Shown here piece after piece: positions 17,311 to 28,171 of a DNA stretch of 64,000 nt. Both the position numbers and the translations under genes were made by a program. The notes under the pieces are model-generated. The model was not told where the DNA came from, searched no databases, and saw nothing but the letters and a program-made list of their open reading frames with translations. Numbering within the stretch: the stretch's first letter is position 1; each line of letters opens with the position of its first letter. The DNA comes from Streptomyces sp. NBC_01463 (GTDB taxonomy: Bacteria; Actinomycetota; Actinomycetes; Streptomycetales; Streptomycetaceae), in the NCBI GenBank assembly GCA_036227345.1, contig CP109468.1:3720001-3784000 (forward strand), given 5' to 3'.

Positions 17311-18975
17311 CTACCTCACGAAGACTCCGGCCTGGCTCGCCAGGTCCAGGAAGTACTGCGGGGCCAGGCCCAGCACCAGGGTGACCGCGACTCCGACCGC
17401 GATCGTGGTCATCGTCAGCGGGGACGGGACGGCGACCGTGGGGCCGTCCGCCTTCGGCTCGCTGAAGAACATCAGCACGATGACCCGGATGTAGAAGAAC
17501 GCCGCGATCGCCGAGGAGATCACACCGACGACGACCAGTCCGCCCGCGCCGCCCTCGGCCGCGGCCTTGAACACCGCGAACTTCCCGGAGAAGCCCGAGG
17601 TGAGCGGGATACCGGCGAACGCCAGCAGGAACACCGCGAAGACCGCGGCGACCAGCGGGGAGCGCCGGCCGAGTCCGGCCCACTTCGACAGGTGCGTCGC
17701 CTCGCCGCCCGCGTCCCGCACCAGGGTGACGACGGCGAAGGCGCCGACCGTCACGAAGGAGTACGTGGCCAGGTAGAAGAGGACCGAGGAGATGCCCTGC
17801 GGGGTGGCCGCGATGACACCGGCGAGGATGAATCCGGCGTGCGCGATCGAGGAGTAGGCCAGCAGCCGCTTGATGTCGGTCTGGGTGATGGCGACGACCG
17901 CGCCGCCCACCATCGTGACGATCGCGATGCCCCACATGACCGGGCGCAGGTCCCAGGTGAGGCCCGGCAGCACCACGTACAGCAGGCGCAGCAGCGCGCC
18001 GAACGCGGCGACCTTCGTGGCCGCGGCCATGAAGCCGGTGAGCGGGGTCGGGGCGCCCTGGTAGACGTCCGGGGTCCACATGTGGAACGGGACGGCGCCG
18101 ACCTTGAAGAGCAGGCCGGTCAGGATCATCGCGCCGCCGATGAGCAGCAGTGCGTCGTTGCCCATGGTGTCGGCGAGCGCGGGGTCGATCTGCTGGATCG
18201 AGCCGTCGACGACGGTGGCGATCTGCGCGTACGAGACGGAGCCCGCGTAGCCGTAGAGGAGGGCGATCCCGAAGAGCAGGAACGCCGAGGAGAAGGCGCC
18301 GAGCAGGAAGTACTTCACCGCGGCCTCCTGCGACAACAGCCGCTTGCGGCGGGCGAGGGCGCACAGGAGGTAGAGCGGGAGCGAGAAGACTTCCAGGGCC
18401 ACGAAGAGCGTCAGCAGATCGTTGGCCGCCGGGAAGACCAGCATGCCGGCCACCGAGAACAGGACCAGCGGGAAGACCTCGGTGGTGGTGAACCCGGCCT
18501 TGACGGCGGCCTTCTCGCTGTCGCTGCCGGGCACCGAAGCGGCCTGGGCCGCGAAGGAGTCGACCCGGTTGCCGTGCGACTCGGGGTCGAGCCGCCGCTC
18601 GGCGAAGGTGAAGACGGCGACCAGTGACGTCAGCAGGATGGTGCCCTGGAGGAACAGGGCGGGTCCGTCGACGGCGATGGCGCCCATCGCGGCGATGTGT
18701 GCCTTTGTCGTACCGTATCCGGCGGCCGCCAGGCCGATCACCGCGGCGAACGCGGCGACCAGGGCGGCGACGGTCAGGAAGACCTGCGTGTAGTAGCGGG
18801 CCCGGCGCGGCACGAAGGCCTCGACGAGCACGCCCAGGACGGCGACTCCGATCACGATCAGGACCGGGGTCAGCTGGGTGTACTCGATGACCGGGGCCTT
18901 GAACTTCTCGTCCGGGGCGGCCGATGTCACCCCGCCCGCCATTGTCCACAGGCTGTGGACAGCTGTTGCGCTCAC
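17311..18975 (-). CDS. nuoN: NADH-quinone oxidoreductase subunit N
   Basis: A 554-residue membrane subunit of complex I, one of three antiporter-like proton channels. It has about 14 hydrophobic segments and the conserved proton-translocation helices (YFLLGAFSSAFLLFGIALLY; VGAVPFHMWTPDVYQGAPTP with its Lys/His region; QTDIKRLLAYSSIAHAGFIL). It is the last gene of the operon. The GTG start overlaps the nuoM stop (GTGA), and a terminator hairpin follows. The N-terminal extension before the first helix is longer than in E. coli NuoN (485 residues), as is usual in actinomycetes. Confidence 0.95.
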   Translation of the reverse strand: MSATAVHSLWTMAGGVTSAAPDEKFKAPVIEYTQLTPVLIVIGVAVLGVLVEAFVPRRARYYTQVFLTVAALVAAFAAVIGLAAAGYGTTKAHIAAMGAIAVDGPALFLQGTILLTSLVAVFTFAERRLDPESHGNRVDSFAAQAASVPGSDSEKAAVKAGFTTTEVFPLVLFSVAGMLVFPAANDLLTLFVALEVFSLPLYLLCALARRKRLLSQEAAVKYFLLGAFSSAFLLFGIALLYGYAGSVSYAQIATVVDGSIQQIDPALADTMGNDALLLIGGAMILTGLLFKVGAVPFHMWTPDVYQGAPTPLTGFMAAATKVAAFGALLRLLYVVLPGLTWDLRPVMWGIAIVTMVGGAVVAITQTDIKRLLAYSSIAHAGFILAGVIAATPQGISSVLFYLATYSFVTVGAFAVVTLVRDAGGEATHLSKWAGLGRRSPLVAAVFAVFLLAFAGIPLTSGFSGKFAVFKAAAEGGAGGLVVVGVISSAIAAFFYIRVIVLMFFSEPKADGPTVAVPSPLTMTTIAVGVAVTLVLGLAPQYFLDLASQAGVFVR

Positions 18976-20543
18976 TTGGCGGCCTCCACCTCGGGCTGGG
19001 GGTCCTTCTTCTGTACGTCGGACATGGTGTGCTGCACCGCCGGGTTGACGATCTCCGTCAGCGGCTTCGGGTAGACGCCCAGGAAGATCAGCAGTGCGAT
19101 CAGCGGGACGACCACCACCAGCTCACGGACCTTGAGGTCCGCCATGCCCTGGACCTCGGCCTTGACCGGTCCCGTCATCGTCCGCTGGTAGAGGACGAGG
19201 ACGTAGATCGCGGCGAGCACGATCCCGGTGGTGGCGATGATGCCGACCGCCGGATACGCGGCGAACGCGCCGACCAGGACCAGGAACTCACTGACGAACG
19301 GGGCGAGCCCCGGCAGCGACAGCGTGGCCAGGCCGCCGATCAGGAAGGTGCCGGCCAGGACCGGGGCCACCTTCTGCACTCCGCCGTAGTCGGCGATGAG
19401 GCGCGAACCGCGCCGGGTGATCAGGAAGCCCGCCACCAGCATCAGCGCGGCCGTCGAGATGCCGTGGTTGACCATGTACAGCGTCGCGCCCGACTGGCCC
19501 TGGCTGGTCATCGCGAAGATGCCCAGGATGATGAAGCCGAAGTGCGAGATCGACGCGTAGGCGATCAGCCGCTTGATGTCGCGCTGACCGACGGCGAGCA
19601 GCGCCCCGTACACGATGCTGATCAGCGCCAGGACCAGGACCACCGGGGTGGCCCACTTGCTGGCCTCCGGGAAGAGCTGGAGGCAGAAGCGCAGCATCGC
19701 GAAGGTGCCGACCTTGTCGACGACCGCGGTGATCAGCACGGCGACCGGGGTGGTCGCCTCGCCCATGGCGTTGGGCAGCCAGGTGTGCAGCGGCCACAGC
19801 GGGGCCTTCACCGCGAAGGCGAAGAAGAACCCGAGGAAGAGCCAGCGCTCGGTGCCCGTCGCCATGGTCAGCGAGCCGTTGGCCCGGGCCTCGGCGATCT
19901 CGGAGAGCGAGAACGTCCCCGCGACCACGTACAGCCCGATCACCGCGGCCAGCATGATGAGGCCGCCGACCAGGTTGTACAGGAGGAACTTCACGGCCGC
20001 GTACGAACGTTGCGCGGCGGCGTTCTCGTCGCTCCCCGAGTGGGCCCGGTCCCCGAAGCCGCCGATGAGGAAGTACATCGGGATGAGCATGGCTTCGAAC
20101 AGGATGTAGAAGAGGAAGACGTCGGTGGCCACGAAGGACAGGACCACCATCGCTTCGACCATCAGGATCAGGGCGAAGAAGCCCTGAGTGGGGCGCCAGC
20201 GAGAGGAGTTGGTCTCCAGCGGGTCCGCGTCGTGCCAGCCCGCCAGGATGACGAAGGGGATCAGCAGGGCGGTGAGCGCCATGAGCGCCAGCCCGATGCC
20301 GTCCACGCCCAGTTCGTACCGGACGCCGAAGTCCTTGATCCAGGCGTGCGATTCGGTGAGCTGGTAGCGGCTGCCGCCGGGCTCGAAGCGGACGAGCGCG
20401 ATGCCCGCCAGCACCAGGGTGCCCAGCGAGAAGGCCAGCGCCAGCCACTTGGCGGCGGTGCGCCGGGCGGCCGGGACGGCGGCGGTGGCGATCGCGCCGA
20501 TCGCCGGGAGCGCCGCCGTCGCTGTCAGGAGAGGAAAGGACAT
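18972..20543 (-). CDS. nuoM: NADH-quinone oxidoreductase subunit M
   Basis: A 523-residue antiporter-like membrane subunit of complex I. Conserved features include ELGVDGIGLALMALTALLIP near the N-terminus, FYILFEAMLIPMYFLIGGFG with the channel Glu, APLWPLHTWLPNAMGEATTP with the trans-membrane Lys region, and QRDIKRLIAYASISHFGFII. The ATG lies only 4 bases after the nuoL stop, and its own stop overlaps nuoN. The C-terminus is a short charged tail (VQKKDPQPEVEAAK). Confidence 0.95.
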   Translation of the reverse strand: MSFPLLTATAALPAIGAIATAAVPAARRTAAKWLALAFSLGTLVLAGIALVRFEPGGSRYQLTESHAWIKDFGVRYELGVDGIGLALMALTALLIPFVILAGWHDADPLETNSSRWRPTQGFFALILMVEAMVVLSFVATDVFLFYILFEAMLIPMYFLIGGFGDRAHSGSDENAAAQRSYAAVKFLLYNLVGGLIMLAAVIGLYVVAGTFSLSEIAEARANGSLTMATGTERWLFLGFFFAFAVKAPLWPLHTWLPNAMGEATTPVAVLITAVVDKVGTFAMLRFCLQLFPEASKWATPVVLVLALISIVYGALLAVGQRDIKRLIAYASISHFGFIILGIFAMTSQGQSGATLYMVNHGISTAALMLVAGFLITRRGSRLIADYGGVQKVAPVLAGTFLIGGLATLSLPGLAPFVSEFLVLVGAFAAYPAVGIIATTGIVLAAIYVLVLYQRTMTGPVKAEVQGMADLKVRELVVVVPLIALLIFLGVYPKPLTEIVNPAVQHTMSDVQKKDPQPEVEAAK

Positions 20544-20547
20544 GTGA

Positions 20548-22449
20548 TCAGACCGCCCTCATCAGCAGGGTCGCGGCGATGACGACCGCCGTACCGCCGA
20601 ACATCGAGACCGCGTAGGAGCGGGCGTAGCCGTTCTGCAGTTTGCGCAGCCGGCCGGAGAGCCCGCCCATGGACGCGGCCGTGCCGTTGACGACGCCGTC
20701 GACCAGGGTGTGGTCGACGTAGACCAGGGAGCGGGTGAGGTGTTCGCCGCCGCGGACCAGGACCACGTGGTTGAAGTCGTCCTGGAGGAGGTCGCGGCGG
20801 GCCGCCCGGGTGAGCAGCGAGCCGCGCGGGGCGACCGCGGGCACCGGCCGGCGGCCGTACATCGCCCAGGCGATGGCGACACCGATGACGAGCACCACCA
20901 TGGTGGCGGCGGTGACGGTGGTCGCGCCGACCGGGGCGTCCCCGTGGTCGTGGCCGGTGACGGGCTCCAGCCAGTGCAGGAAGCGGTCGCCGATGGAGAA
21001 GAAGCCTCCGGCGAAGACCGAACCGAACGCCAGGACGATCATGGGGATGGTCATGGACTTCGGGGACTCGTGCGGGTGCGGCTCGTGGCCGTCGGCGTCC
21101 GGGACCCAGCGCTTCTCGCCGAAGAACGTCAGCAGCATCACGCGCGTCATGTAGAACGCGGTGATCGCGGCGCCCAGCAGGGTGACCGCGCCGAGGATCC
21201 AGCCCTCGGTGCCGCCCTTGGCGAACGCGGCCTCGATGATCTTGTCCTTGGAGAAGAAGCCGGACAGACCGGGGAAGCCGATGATCGCGAGGTAGCCGAG
21301 TCCGAAGGTGATGAACGTGACCGGCATGTACTTCCGCAGGCCGCCGAACTTCCGCATGTCGACCTCGTCGTTCATGCCGTGCATGACCGAACCGGCGCCG
21401 AGGAAGAGCCCGGCCTTGAAGAAGCCGTGCGTCACCAGGTGCATGATCGCGAAGACGTAGCCGATGGGGCCGAGCCCGGCGGCCAGGATCATGTAGCCGA
21501 TCTGCGACATCGTCGAGCCGGCGAGGGCCTTCTTGATGTCGTCCTTCGCGCAACCGACGATCGCCCCGAAGATCAGCGTGACCGCTCCGACGATGACGAC
21601 GACCAGCTGGGCGTCCGGTGCACCGTTGAAGATCGCGCCGGAGCGGACGATGAGGTAGACACCGGCGGTGACCATGGTGGCCGCGTGGATCAGGGCCGAG
21701 ACCGGGGTCGGGCCCTCCATCGCGTCACCGAGCCAGGACTGCAGCGGCACCTGGGCCGACTTGCCGCAGGCGGCGAGCAGCAGCATCAGGCCGATCGCCG
21801 TCAGCTTGCCCTCGCTCGTCTGACCGCCCTCGGCGGCATCCAGGACGGGGGCGAAGGCGAACGTGCCGAAGGTGGTGAACATCAGCATGATCGCGATCGA
21901 CAGGCCCATGTCACCGACCCGGTTGACCAGGAAGGCCTTCTTCGCGGCAGTCGCCGCGCTGGGCTTGTGCTGCCAGAAGCCGATCAGCAGGTACGACGCC
22001 AGACCGACGCCCTCCCACCCGACGTACAGCAGCAGGTAGTTGTCGGCGATGACCAGGATCAGCATCGCGGCGAGGAACAGGTTCAGATAGCCGAAGAAGC
22101 GGCGCCGGCGCTCGTCGTGCTCCATGTAGCCGATCGAGTAGATGTGGATCAGCGTGCCCACACCGGTGATCAGCAGGACGAAGGTCATCGACAGCTGGTC
22201 GAGCTGGAAGGCCACATCGGCCTGGAAGCCCTCGACCGGAATCCAGCTGAACAGCTTCTGGTGCAGCGCGCGGTCCTCGGCGCCCTTCCCGAGCATGTCG
22301 GTGAAGAGCACCACGGCGACGACGAACGAGGCGGCGGCGAGCAGGGTGCCGAGCCAGTGGCCCGCGCGGTCGAGCCGGCGGCCGCCGCAGAGCAGCACCA
22401 CCGCTCCGAGCAGGGGCGCCGCGACGAGCAGCGCAATCAGGTTCTCCAC
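20548..22449 (-). CDS. nuoL: NADH-quinone oxidoreductase subunit L
   Basis: A 633-residue subunit, the distal proton channel of complex I. Typical sequences are [40 protein letters not shown] with the channel Glu, [20 protein letters not shown], and [21 protein letters not shown] His-rich cytoplasmic loop ([15 protein letters not shown]) separates C-terminal helices, followed by the long lateral-helix region. The GTG start lies 15 bases beyond the nuoK stop, one of the few non-overlapping junctions of the operon. Confidence 0.95.
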   Translation of the reverse strand: MENLIALLVAAPLLGAVVLLCGGRRLDRAGHWLGTLLAAASFVVAVVLFTDMLGKGAEDRALHQKLFSWIPVEGFQADVAFQLDQLSMTFVLLITGVGTLIHIYSIGYMEHDERRRRFFGYLNLFLAAMLILVIADNYLLLYVGWEGVGLASYLLIGFWQHKPSAATAAKKAFLVNRVGDMGLSIAIMLMFTTFGTFAFAPVLDAAEGGQTSEGKLTAIGLMLLLAACGKSAQVPLQSWLGDAMEGPTPVSALIHAATMVTAGVYLIVRSGAIFNGAPDAQLVVVIVGAVTLIFGAIVGCAKDDIKKALAGSTMSQIGYMILAAGLGPIGYVFAIMHLVTHGFFKAGLFLGAGSVMHGMNDEVDMRKFGGLRKYMPVTFITFGLGYLAIIGFPGLSGFFSKDKIIEAAFAKGGTEGWILGAVTLLGAAITAFYMTRVMLLTFFGEKRWVPDADGHEPHPHESPKSMTIPMIVLAFGSVFAGGFFSIGDRFLHWLEPVTGHDHGDAPVGATTVTAATMVVLVIGVAIAWAMYGRRPVPAVAPRGSLLTRAARRDLLQDDFNHVVLVRGGEHLTRSLVYVDHTLVDGVVNGTAASMGGLSGRLRKLQNGYARSYAVSMFGGTAVVIAATLLMRAV

Positions 22450-22464
22450 AGTTCAAGCGCCCCT

Positions 22465-22764
22465 CTACAGCTTCATCAGGCTGGCGTCGTCGACCGAGGC
22501 CGAGTGGCGGGAACGGAACAGCGACACGATGATCGCGAGCCCGACCACGACCTCCGCGGCGGCGACGACCATCGTGAAGAAGGCGATGATCTGGCCGTCG
22601 AGATTGCCGTGCATCCGGGAGAAGGTGACGAACGCGAGGTTGCAGGCGTTGAGCATCAGCTCCACGCACATGAACACCACGATCGCGTTCCGCCTGATCA
22701 GCACCCCGGCCGCGCCGATGGTGAACAGCAGAGCGGCGAGATAGAGGTAGTTGACCGGATTCAC
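22465..22764 (-). CDS. nuoK: NADH-quinone oxidoreductase subunit K
   Basis: A 99-residue membrane subunit with three helices. The conserved helix [20 protein letters not shown] carries the Glu required for proton transfer, and a second Glu lies in [18 protein letters not shown]. The length equals that of most bacterial NuoK (about 100). The GTG start overlaps the nuoJ stop (GTGA). Confidence 0.95.
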   Translation of the reverse strand: MNPVNYLYLAALLFTIGAAGVLIRRNAIVVFMCVELMLNACNLAFVTFSRMHGNLDGQIIAFFTMVVAAAEVVVGLAIIVSLFRSRHSASVDDASLMKL

Positions 22765-23591
22765 TTGGCGACCTCCTCTTCTTCTGCGGTGTCCCGGCCG
22801 AGCCGCTCACCGGAGCGCTGCTCCAGTGCCTTGAGGCCGGCCAGCGACTCGTTGGACACATCGCGCATCTGGCCGCGCTTGCGCAGCGTCTGCATGACGG
22901 TGAGTTCGGACGGGGTGCCGTCGGGGAGCAGTCCGGCGATGTCCACGGCGTTGTGCCGGGCGTAGACGCCGGGTGCGGGCAGCGGCGGCAGGTGGTTCCC
23001 GCGCACGCGGTCCTCGGACATCTCCCGCTGGGTCTTGGCCCGTTCGGTGCGCTCGCGGTGCGTCAACACCATCGCGCCGACCGTGGCGGTGATCAGCAGT
23101 GCGCCGGTGATCTCGAAGGCGAAGACGTACTTGGTGAAGATGAGGCTGGCGAGCCCCTCCACGTTTCCGCCGTGCTCCGCGTTGGCCGTGCCGAGTCCGT
23201 TGAAGCTGTTCAGCGAGGCGTTGCCGATACCGGCGATCAGGAGGACGCCGAAGCCGAGCCCGCAGCCGGCAGCCAGCCAGCGCTGGCCCTTGAGGGTCTC
23301 CTTCAGCGAGTCCGCCGCCGTGACACCGACGAGCATGACCACGAAGAGGAACAGCATCATGATCGCGCCGGTGTAGACGACGACCTGGACGACGCCGAGG
23401 AAGTAGGCGCCGTTGGCGAGGTAGAACACCGCCAGGATGATCATGGTCCCGGCGAGGCTCAGCGCACTGTGCACGGCCTTCTTCATCAGCACGGTGGACA
23501 GGGCGCCGATCACGGCGACCGTGCCCAGCACCCAGAACTGGAAGGCCTCACCGGTCGAGGTCTGGGAGGCCGCAGCGGCCAGGCCGGTCAT
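22761..23591 (-). CDS. nuoJ: NADH-quinone oxidoreductase subunit J
   Basis: A 276-residue membrane subunit with five helices in the first 175 residues, including [20 protein letters not shown], the conserved helix with a pi-bulge. The remaining hundred residues form a charged cytoplasmic tail ([20 protein letters not shown] and [20 protein letters not shown]) absent from E. coli NuoJ (184 residues); such tails are common in actinomycete NuoJ. ATG overlaps the nuoI stop (ATGA). Confidence 0.95.
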   Translation of the reverse strand: MTGLAAAASQTSTGEAFQFWVLGTVAVIGALSTVLMKKAVHSALSLAGTMIILAVFYLANGAYFLGVVQVVVYTGAIMMLFLFVVMLVGVTAADSLKETLKGQRWLAAGCGLGFGVLLIAGIGNASLNSFNGLGTANAEHGGNVEGLASLIFTKYVFAFEITGALLITATVGAMVLTHRERTERAKTQREMSEDRVRGNHLPPLPAPGVYARHNAVDIAGLLPDGTPSELTVMQTLRKRGQMRDVSNESLAGLKALEQRSGERLGRDTAEEEEVAK

Positions 23592-24271
23592 GCGTCCACC
23601 TCCCGCGTCGAGCCGTTGCTCTCGCTGTCACCGTCGTCCGGCTTCTCGCCCTTGGAGACGGCGGGCTGGCGTTCCGTGCCGGGGGCGGCCTCGGTGACCA
23701 GGCCCCGGTAGTAGTCCTGTTCGTCCGTGCCGGGGAAGATCGCGTGCGGGCTGTCGACCATGCCTTCCTCCAGGCCCGCGAGCAGCTCGTCCTTGGTGTA
23801 GATGAGGCTCTCGCGGGTGGTGTTGGCGAGCTCGAACTCGTTGGTCATCGTGAGCGCCCGGGTCGGGCACGCCTCGATGCACAGTCCGCAGAGGATGCAG
23901 CGCGCGTAGTTGATCTGGTAGACGCGGCCGTAGCGCTCCCCCGGGGAGTAGCGCTCCTCCTCGGTGTTGTCCGCGCCCTCGACGTAGATCGCGTCCGCCG
24001 GGCAGGCCCAGGCGCACAGCTCGCAGCCGACGCACTTCTCCAGGCCGTCCGGGTGGCGGTTGAGCTGGTGCCGGCCGTGGAAGCGCGGCGCCGTCACCTT
24101 CGGCGTCTCCGGATACTGCTCGGTCAGCCGCTTCTTGAACATGGCCTTGAAGGTCACGCCGAAGCCGGCCACGGGATTCTGGAACTTCTCATCCGGAGTA
24201 TCCGAGGACCCGGAAGCCTGCGTGGGCTTCGCCGGCCTCTTGGACCCCGGCGACTCAGACAGTTCAGACAC
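23588..24271 (-). CDS. nuoI: NADH-quinone oxidoreductase subunit I
   Basis: A 227-residue peripheral-arm subunit carrying clusters N6a and N6b. Two ferredoxin motifs are present, [12 protein letters not shown] and [12 protein letters not shown], separated by about 45 residues. The GTG at 24271 is chosen because it overlaps the nuoH stop, as at other junctions of this operon, although the frame is open further upstream. The N-terminal 30 residues are hydrophilic and Ser/Pro-rich, and the last 25 residues are acidic, both outside the conserved core. Confidence 0.94.
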   Translation of the reverse strand: MSELSESPGSKRPAKPTQASGSSDTPDEKFQNPVAGFGVTFKAMFKKRLTEQYPETPKVTAPRFHGRHQLNRHPDGLEKCVGCELCAWACPADAIYVEGADNTEEERYSPGERYGRVYQINYARCILCGLCIEACPTRALTMTNEFELANTTRESLIYTKDELLAGLEEGMVDSPHAIFPGTDEQDYYRGLVTEAAPGTERQPAVSKGEKPDDGDSESNGSTREVDA

Positions 24272-25667
24272 CGCCGGCCTCCTTTCCGTCGCTCGGAATT
24301 CCGTCACTCTGAGTATCCACGCCGCCACTGACAACGAGCTCCCGCTCGCGGCGCGGCCTGCGCCGGGGCACGGGCGGCAGGGTCTGTCCGGGCAGCGGTG
24401 GCACCGGGAATCCGCCCGCCATCGGGTCGAACGCCGGCTCCGGTTCCGCCCGGGCGGCGGCTTCCCTGCCCTTCCGGTCCCGGAAGATGTCGACCACGAA
24501 GGAGATCAGCAGGACCGCGATCACGGCCCCGGCCACGTAGAGCAGGATCCTGGAGAAGTCGTAGCCCTCGTTGCGCAGCGCCCGCACCGTCGCGACCAGC
24601 ATCAGCCAGACGACGGAGACCGGGATCAGGACCTTCCAGCCCAGCTTCATCAGCTGGTCGTAGCGGACCCGGGGCAGCGTGCCGCGCAGCCAGATGAAGA
24701 AGAACAGCAGCAGCTGGACCTTGATGACGAACCAGAGCATGGGCCACCAGCCGTGGTTCGCGCCCTCCCAGAAGGTGCTGATCGGCCACGGGGCCCGCCA
24801 GCCGCCCAGGAACAGGGTCGTGGACACCGCGGAGACGGTCACCATGTTGACGTACTCGGCGAGCATGAACATCGCGAACTTGATCGACGAGTACTCGGTG
24901 TTGAAGCCGCCGACCAGGTCGCCCTCGGACTCCGGCATGTCGAACGGGGCGCGGTTGGTCTCCCCGACCATGGTGATGATGTAGATGATGAAGGAGACCG
25001 GCAGCAGGATGATGAACCAGCGGTCCTCCTGCGCCTCCACGATCTTCGAGGTCGACATCGACCCGGAGTAGAGGAAGACGGAGGCGAACGCGGCACCCAT
25101 CGCGATCTCGTAACTGATCATCTGGGCGCACGAGCGGAGCCCGCCGAGCAGTGGGTACGTCGAACCGGAGGACCAGCCCGCCAGCACGATGCCGTAGATC
25201 CCGACCGAGGCGACCGCGAGGATGTAGAGCATCGCGATCGGCAGGTCGGTGAGCTGCATCGCCGTACGGTGCCCGAAGATCGAGACCTCGTTGCCGGACG
25301 GTCCGAACGGGATGACCGCGATCGCCATGAACGCCGGGATCGCCGCGATGATCGGGGCGAGGACGTAGACGACCTTGTCCGCCCGCTTGACGATGACGTC
25401 TTCCTTCAGCATCAGCTTGATGCCGTCGGCGAGCGACTGGAGCATGCCCCAGGGGCCGTGCCGGTTGGGACCGATGCGCAGCTGCATCCAGGCGACGACC
25501 TTGCGCTCCCACACGATGGAGAAGAGCACGGTCACCATCAGGAACGCGAAGCAGAAGACCGCCTTGATGACGACGAGCCACCAGGGGTCGGTGCCGAACA
25601 TCGACAGGTCCTCGGCGGCGAGCACGGCGCCGTGCGGTGCCGCGGCCAGTTGAGCGAAGGCACTCAC
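24264..25667 (-). CDS. nuoH: NADH-quinone oxidoreductase subunit H
   Basis: A 467-residue membrane subunit forming the quinone-chamber junction between the arms. Signature sequences are [20 protein letters not shown] and the loop [20 protein letters not shown], which lines the quinone tunnel. It has about eight core helices. GTG at 25667 overlaps the nuoG stop (GTGA). A Pro/Arg-rich C-terminal tail of about 70 residues ([20 protein letters not shown]) extends past the E. coli length of 325 and is typical of actinomycetes. Confidence 0.95.
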   Translation of the reverse strand: MSAFAQLAAAPHGAVLAAEDLSMFGTDPWWLVVIKAVFCFAFLMVTVLFSIVWERKVVAWMQLRIGPNRHGPWGMLQSLADGIKLMLKEDVIVKRADKVVYVLAPIIAAIPAFMAIAVIPFGPSGNEVSIFGHRTAMQLTDLPIAMLYILAVASVGIYGIVLAGWSSGSTYPLLGGLRSCAQMISYEIAMGAAFASVFLYSGSMSTSKIVEAQEDRWFIILLPVSFIIYIITMVGETNRAPFDMPESEGDLVGGFNTEYSSIKFAMFMLAEYVNMVTVSAVSTTLFLGGWRAPWPISTFWEGANHGWWPMLWFVIKVQLLLFFFIWLRGTLPRVRYDQLMKLGWKVLIPVSVVWLMLVATVRALRNEGYDFSRILLYVAGAVIAVLLISFVVDIFRDRKGREAAARAEPEPAFDPMAGGFPVPPLPGQTLPPVPRRRPRRERELVVSGGVDTQSDGIPSDGKEAGGV

Positions 25668-28171
25668 GCCCCCACCTCCGGTGTGACGTCGGGAGTACCG
25701 GGTGCGGCGGGGCCGATCCGGACCAGGCCGCCGGGCTGGACACCGGTGCCCGCGGGGACACCCCGCCCGACGGAGTTCAGCGGCACCCAGACCACCCGGT
25801 CCGGCATCTCGGTGACCTGAAGCGGCAGTTGCACGCTGCCCGCCGGGCCGGATACGGACAGCACGTCGCCGTCCTTGACGCCGGTCTCGGCGGCGGTGTC
25901 GGCGGAGAGCCGGGCGACCGCGGCGTGCCGGGTCCCGGCCAGCGCCTCGTCGCCCTCCTGGAGCCGGCCGAGGTCGAGCAGCATCCGGTGGCCCGCGAGG
26001 ACCGCCTCGCCGTCGCCGGGCCGGGGCAGCGGCTGCGCCGAGACGCGCGGGTCGTCCGCGTGCGTGCCCTGCGAGCCGCCGAGCCGGTCCAGTTCGCGGC
26101 GCACGGACTTCAGGTCCGGCAGCGCGAAGTGGACGTCCAGCGCGTCGGCCAGCATGTGCAGCACCCGGGCGTCGCCCGGGGCGAGGTTCCGCGTCATCTG
26201 CTCGGGCTTCAGCGCGGCCTCGAACATCCGCGCCCTGCCCTCCCAGTTGAGGAAGGTGCCGGACTTCTCGGCGACCGCGGCGACCGGGAAGACCACGTCG
26301 GCCCGGTCGGTGACCTCGCTGGGGCGGAGCTCCAGCGAGACCAGGAACCCGACCTGGTCCAGGGCCTCCAGGGCCCGGGCCGGATCGGGCAGGTCGTCCG
26401 TCTCGACACCGGCGACGAGCAGCGCGCCCAGTTCGCCGGTGGCCGCGGCCTCGACGATCTGGCCGGTGTCGCGGCCGAAGCGGGACGGGAGTTCGGCGAC
26501 GCCCCAGACGGCCGCCACCTCGTCCCGGGCCCGCGGGTCGGTGGCCTGGCGGCCGCCGGGCAGCAGCGACGGGAGCGCGCCCGCCTCCACCGCACCGCGC
26601 TCGCCGGCCCGGCGCGGGATCCACACCAGGGTGGCCCCGGTCGCGGTCGCCGCCCGCACCGCGGCGGTCAGCCCGCCGGGCACTCCGGCCAGCCGCTCAC
26701 CCACCACGATCAGGGCGCCCGCACCGCGCAGCGCCTCGGCCGCGGCGGCTCCGTCGCCGTCCAGGCCGACACCGCCCGCGATGGCGTCCAGCCACTCCGT
26801 CTCGGTGCCGGGGGCGGCCGGCAGCAGCGTGCCGCCCGCCTTCGTCAGACCGCGGGTGGCGTGCGAGGCGACGGCGTAGGTGCGCTGTCCGCTCTTGCGG
26901 TTCGCCTTGCGCAGCCGCAGGAAGACGCCGGGCGCCTCCTCCTCGGACTCGAAGCCGACCAGCAGCACCGCCGGGGCCTTCTCCAGCGAGGTGTACGTGA
27001 CCCCTCTGCCGTCCAGGTCCCGGCCGCGCCCGGCGACGCGGGCGGCCAGGAAGTCGGCCTCCTCGCCGCTGTGCACCCGGGCCCGGAAGTCGATGTCGTT
27101 GGTGTCCAGCGCGATCCGGGCGAACTTGCTGTACGCGTACGCGTCCTCGACGGTCAGCCGGCCGCCCGTGAGGACGCCGGTCCTGCCGCGCGCGGCGGAG
27201 AGTCCGGCGGCCGCCGCGGCCAGCGCCTCGGGCCAGCTCGCCGGCTCCAGCTCACCGGACTCGCCCCGCACCAGCGGGGTGGTGAGCCGGTCGCGCTGCT
27301 GCGCGTAGCGGAAGCCGAAGCGGCCCTTGTCGCAGAGCCATTCCTCGTTGACCTCGGGGTCGTTGGAGGCCAGGCGCCGCATGACCTTGCCGCGCCGGTG
27401 GTCGGTGCGGGTGGCGCAGCCGCCGGCGCAGTGCTCGCACACCGAGGGCGACGACACCAGGTCGAAGGGGCGGGAGCGGAACCGGTACGCCGCCGAGGTC
27501 AGCGCACCGACGGGGCAGATCTGGATGGTGTTGCCGGAGAAGTACGACTCGAACGGGTCGCCCTCGCCGGTGCCGACCTGCTGGAGCGCGCCGCGCTCGA
27601 TCAGCTCGATCATCGGGTCGCCCGCCACCTGGTTGGAGAACCGGGTGCAGCGGGCGCAGAGCACGCACCGCTCACGGTCCAGCAGCACCTGGGTGGAGAT
27701 CGGGACGGGCTTCTCGTACGTGCGCTTCTTCCCGTCGAAGCGGGAGGTCGCGTCGCCGTGCGACATCGCCTGGTTCTGCAGCGGGCACTCGCCGCCCTTG
27801 TCGCAGACCGGACAGTCCAGCGGGTGGTTGATGAGGAGCAGCTCCATCACGCCGCGCTGCGCCTTGTCGGCGACCGGCGAGGTGATCTGCGACTTGACGA
27901 CCATGCCGTCGGTGCAGGTGATGGTGCAGGACGCCATCGGCTTGCGCTGGCCCTCGACCTCGACGATGCACTGGCGGCAGGCGCCGGCCGGGTCGAGGAG
28001 CGGGTGGTCGCAGAAGCGCGGGATCTCGATGCCGAGGAGTTCGGCGGCCCGGATGACCAGGGTGCCCTTGGGCACGCTGATCTCGATGCCGTCGATGGTC
28101 AGCGTGACGAGGTCCTCGGGCGGGAGCGCCGCCTCGCCGCCCCCGGAGGGCGCACTCGTGGTGACTGTCAT
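25664..28171 (-). CDS. nuoG: NADH-quinone oxidoreductase subunit G
   Basis: An 835-residue peripheral-arm subunit with several clusters. The N-terminal [2Fe-2S] domain has [15 protein letters not shown]; the His-ligated motif is [27 protein letters not shown] follows; and [11 protein letters not shown] plus a Cys in [10 protein letters not shown] gives the extra C-x2-C-x3-C...C set of cluster N7. The remainder is a molybdopterin-oxidoreductase-like domain without molybdenum ligands. Slightly shorter than E. coli NuoG (908). It starts at an ATG overlapping the nuoF stop. Confidence 0.95.
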   Translation of the reverse strand: MTVTTSAPSGGGEAALPPEDLVTLTIDGIEISVPKGTLVIRAAELLGIEIPRFCDHPLLDPAGACRQCIVEVEGQRKPMASCTITCTDGMVVKSQITSPVADKAQRGVMELLLINHPLDCPVCDKGGECPLQNQAMSHGDATSRFDGKKRTYEKPVPISTQVLLDRERCVLCARCTRFSNQVAGDPMIELIERGALQQVGTGEGDPFESYFSGNTIQICPVGALTSAAYRFRSRPFDLVSSPSVCEHCAGGCATRTDHRRGKVMRRLASNDPEVNEEWLCDKGRFGFRYAQQRDRLTTPLVRGESGELEPASWPEALAAAAAGLSAARGRTGVLTGGRLTVEDAYAYSKFARIALDTNDIDFRARVHSGEEADFLAARVAGRGRDLDGRGVTYTSLEKAPAVLLVGFESEEEAPGVFLRLRKANRKSGQRTYAVASHATRGLTKAGGTLLPAAPGTETEWLDAIAGGVGLDGDGAAAAEALRGAGALIVVGERLAGVPGGLTAAVRAATATGATLVWIPRRAGERGAVEAGALPSLLPGGRQATDPRARDEVAAVWGVAELPSRFGRDTGQIVEAAATGELGALLVAGVETDDLPDPARALEALDQVGFLVSLELRPSEVTDRADVVFPVAAVAEKSGTFLNWEGRARMFEAALKPEQMTRNLAPGDARVLHMLADALDVHFALPDLKSVRRELDRLGGSQGTHADDPRVSAQPLPRPGDGEAVLAGHRMLLDLGRLQEGDEALAGTRHAAVARLSADTAAETGVKDGDVLSVSGPAGSVQLPLQVTEMPDRVVWVPLNSVGRGVPAGTGVQPGGLVRIGPAAPGTPDVTPEVGA

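Noticed and set aside
18924..22965. Very long plus-strand open frames opposite nuoM, nuoL and nuoK
   Set aside because: Their products are Asp/His/Gln/Arg-rich, with no family resemblance, as expected for the antisense of GC-rich genes.
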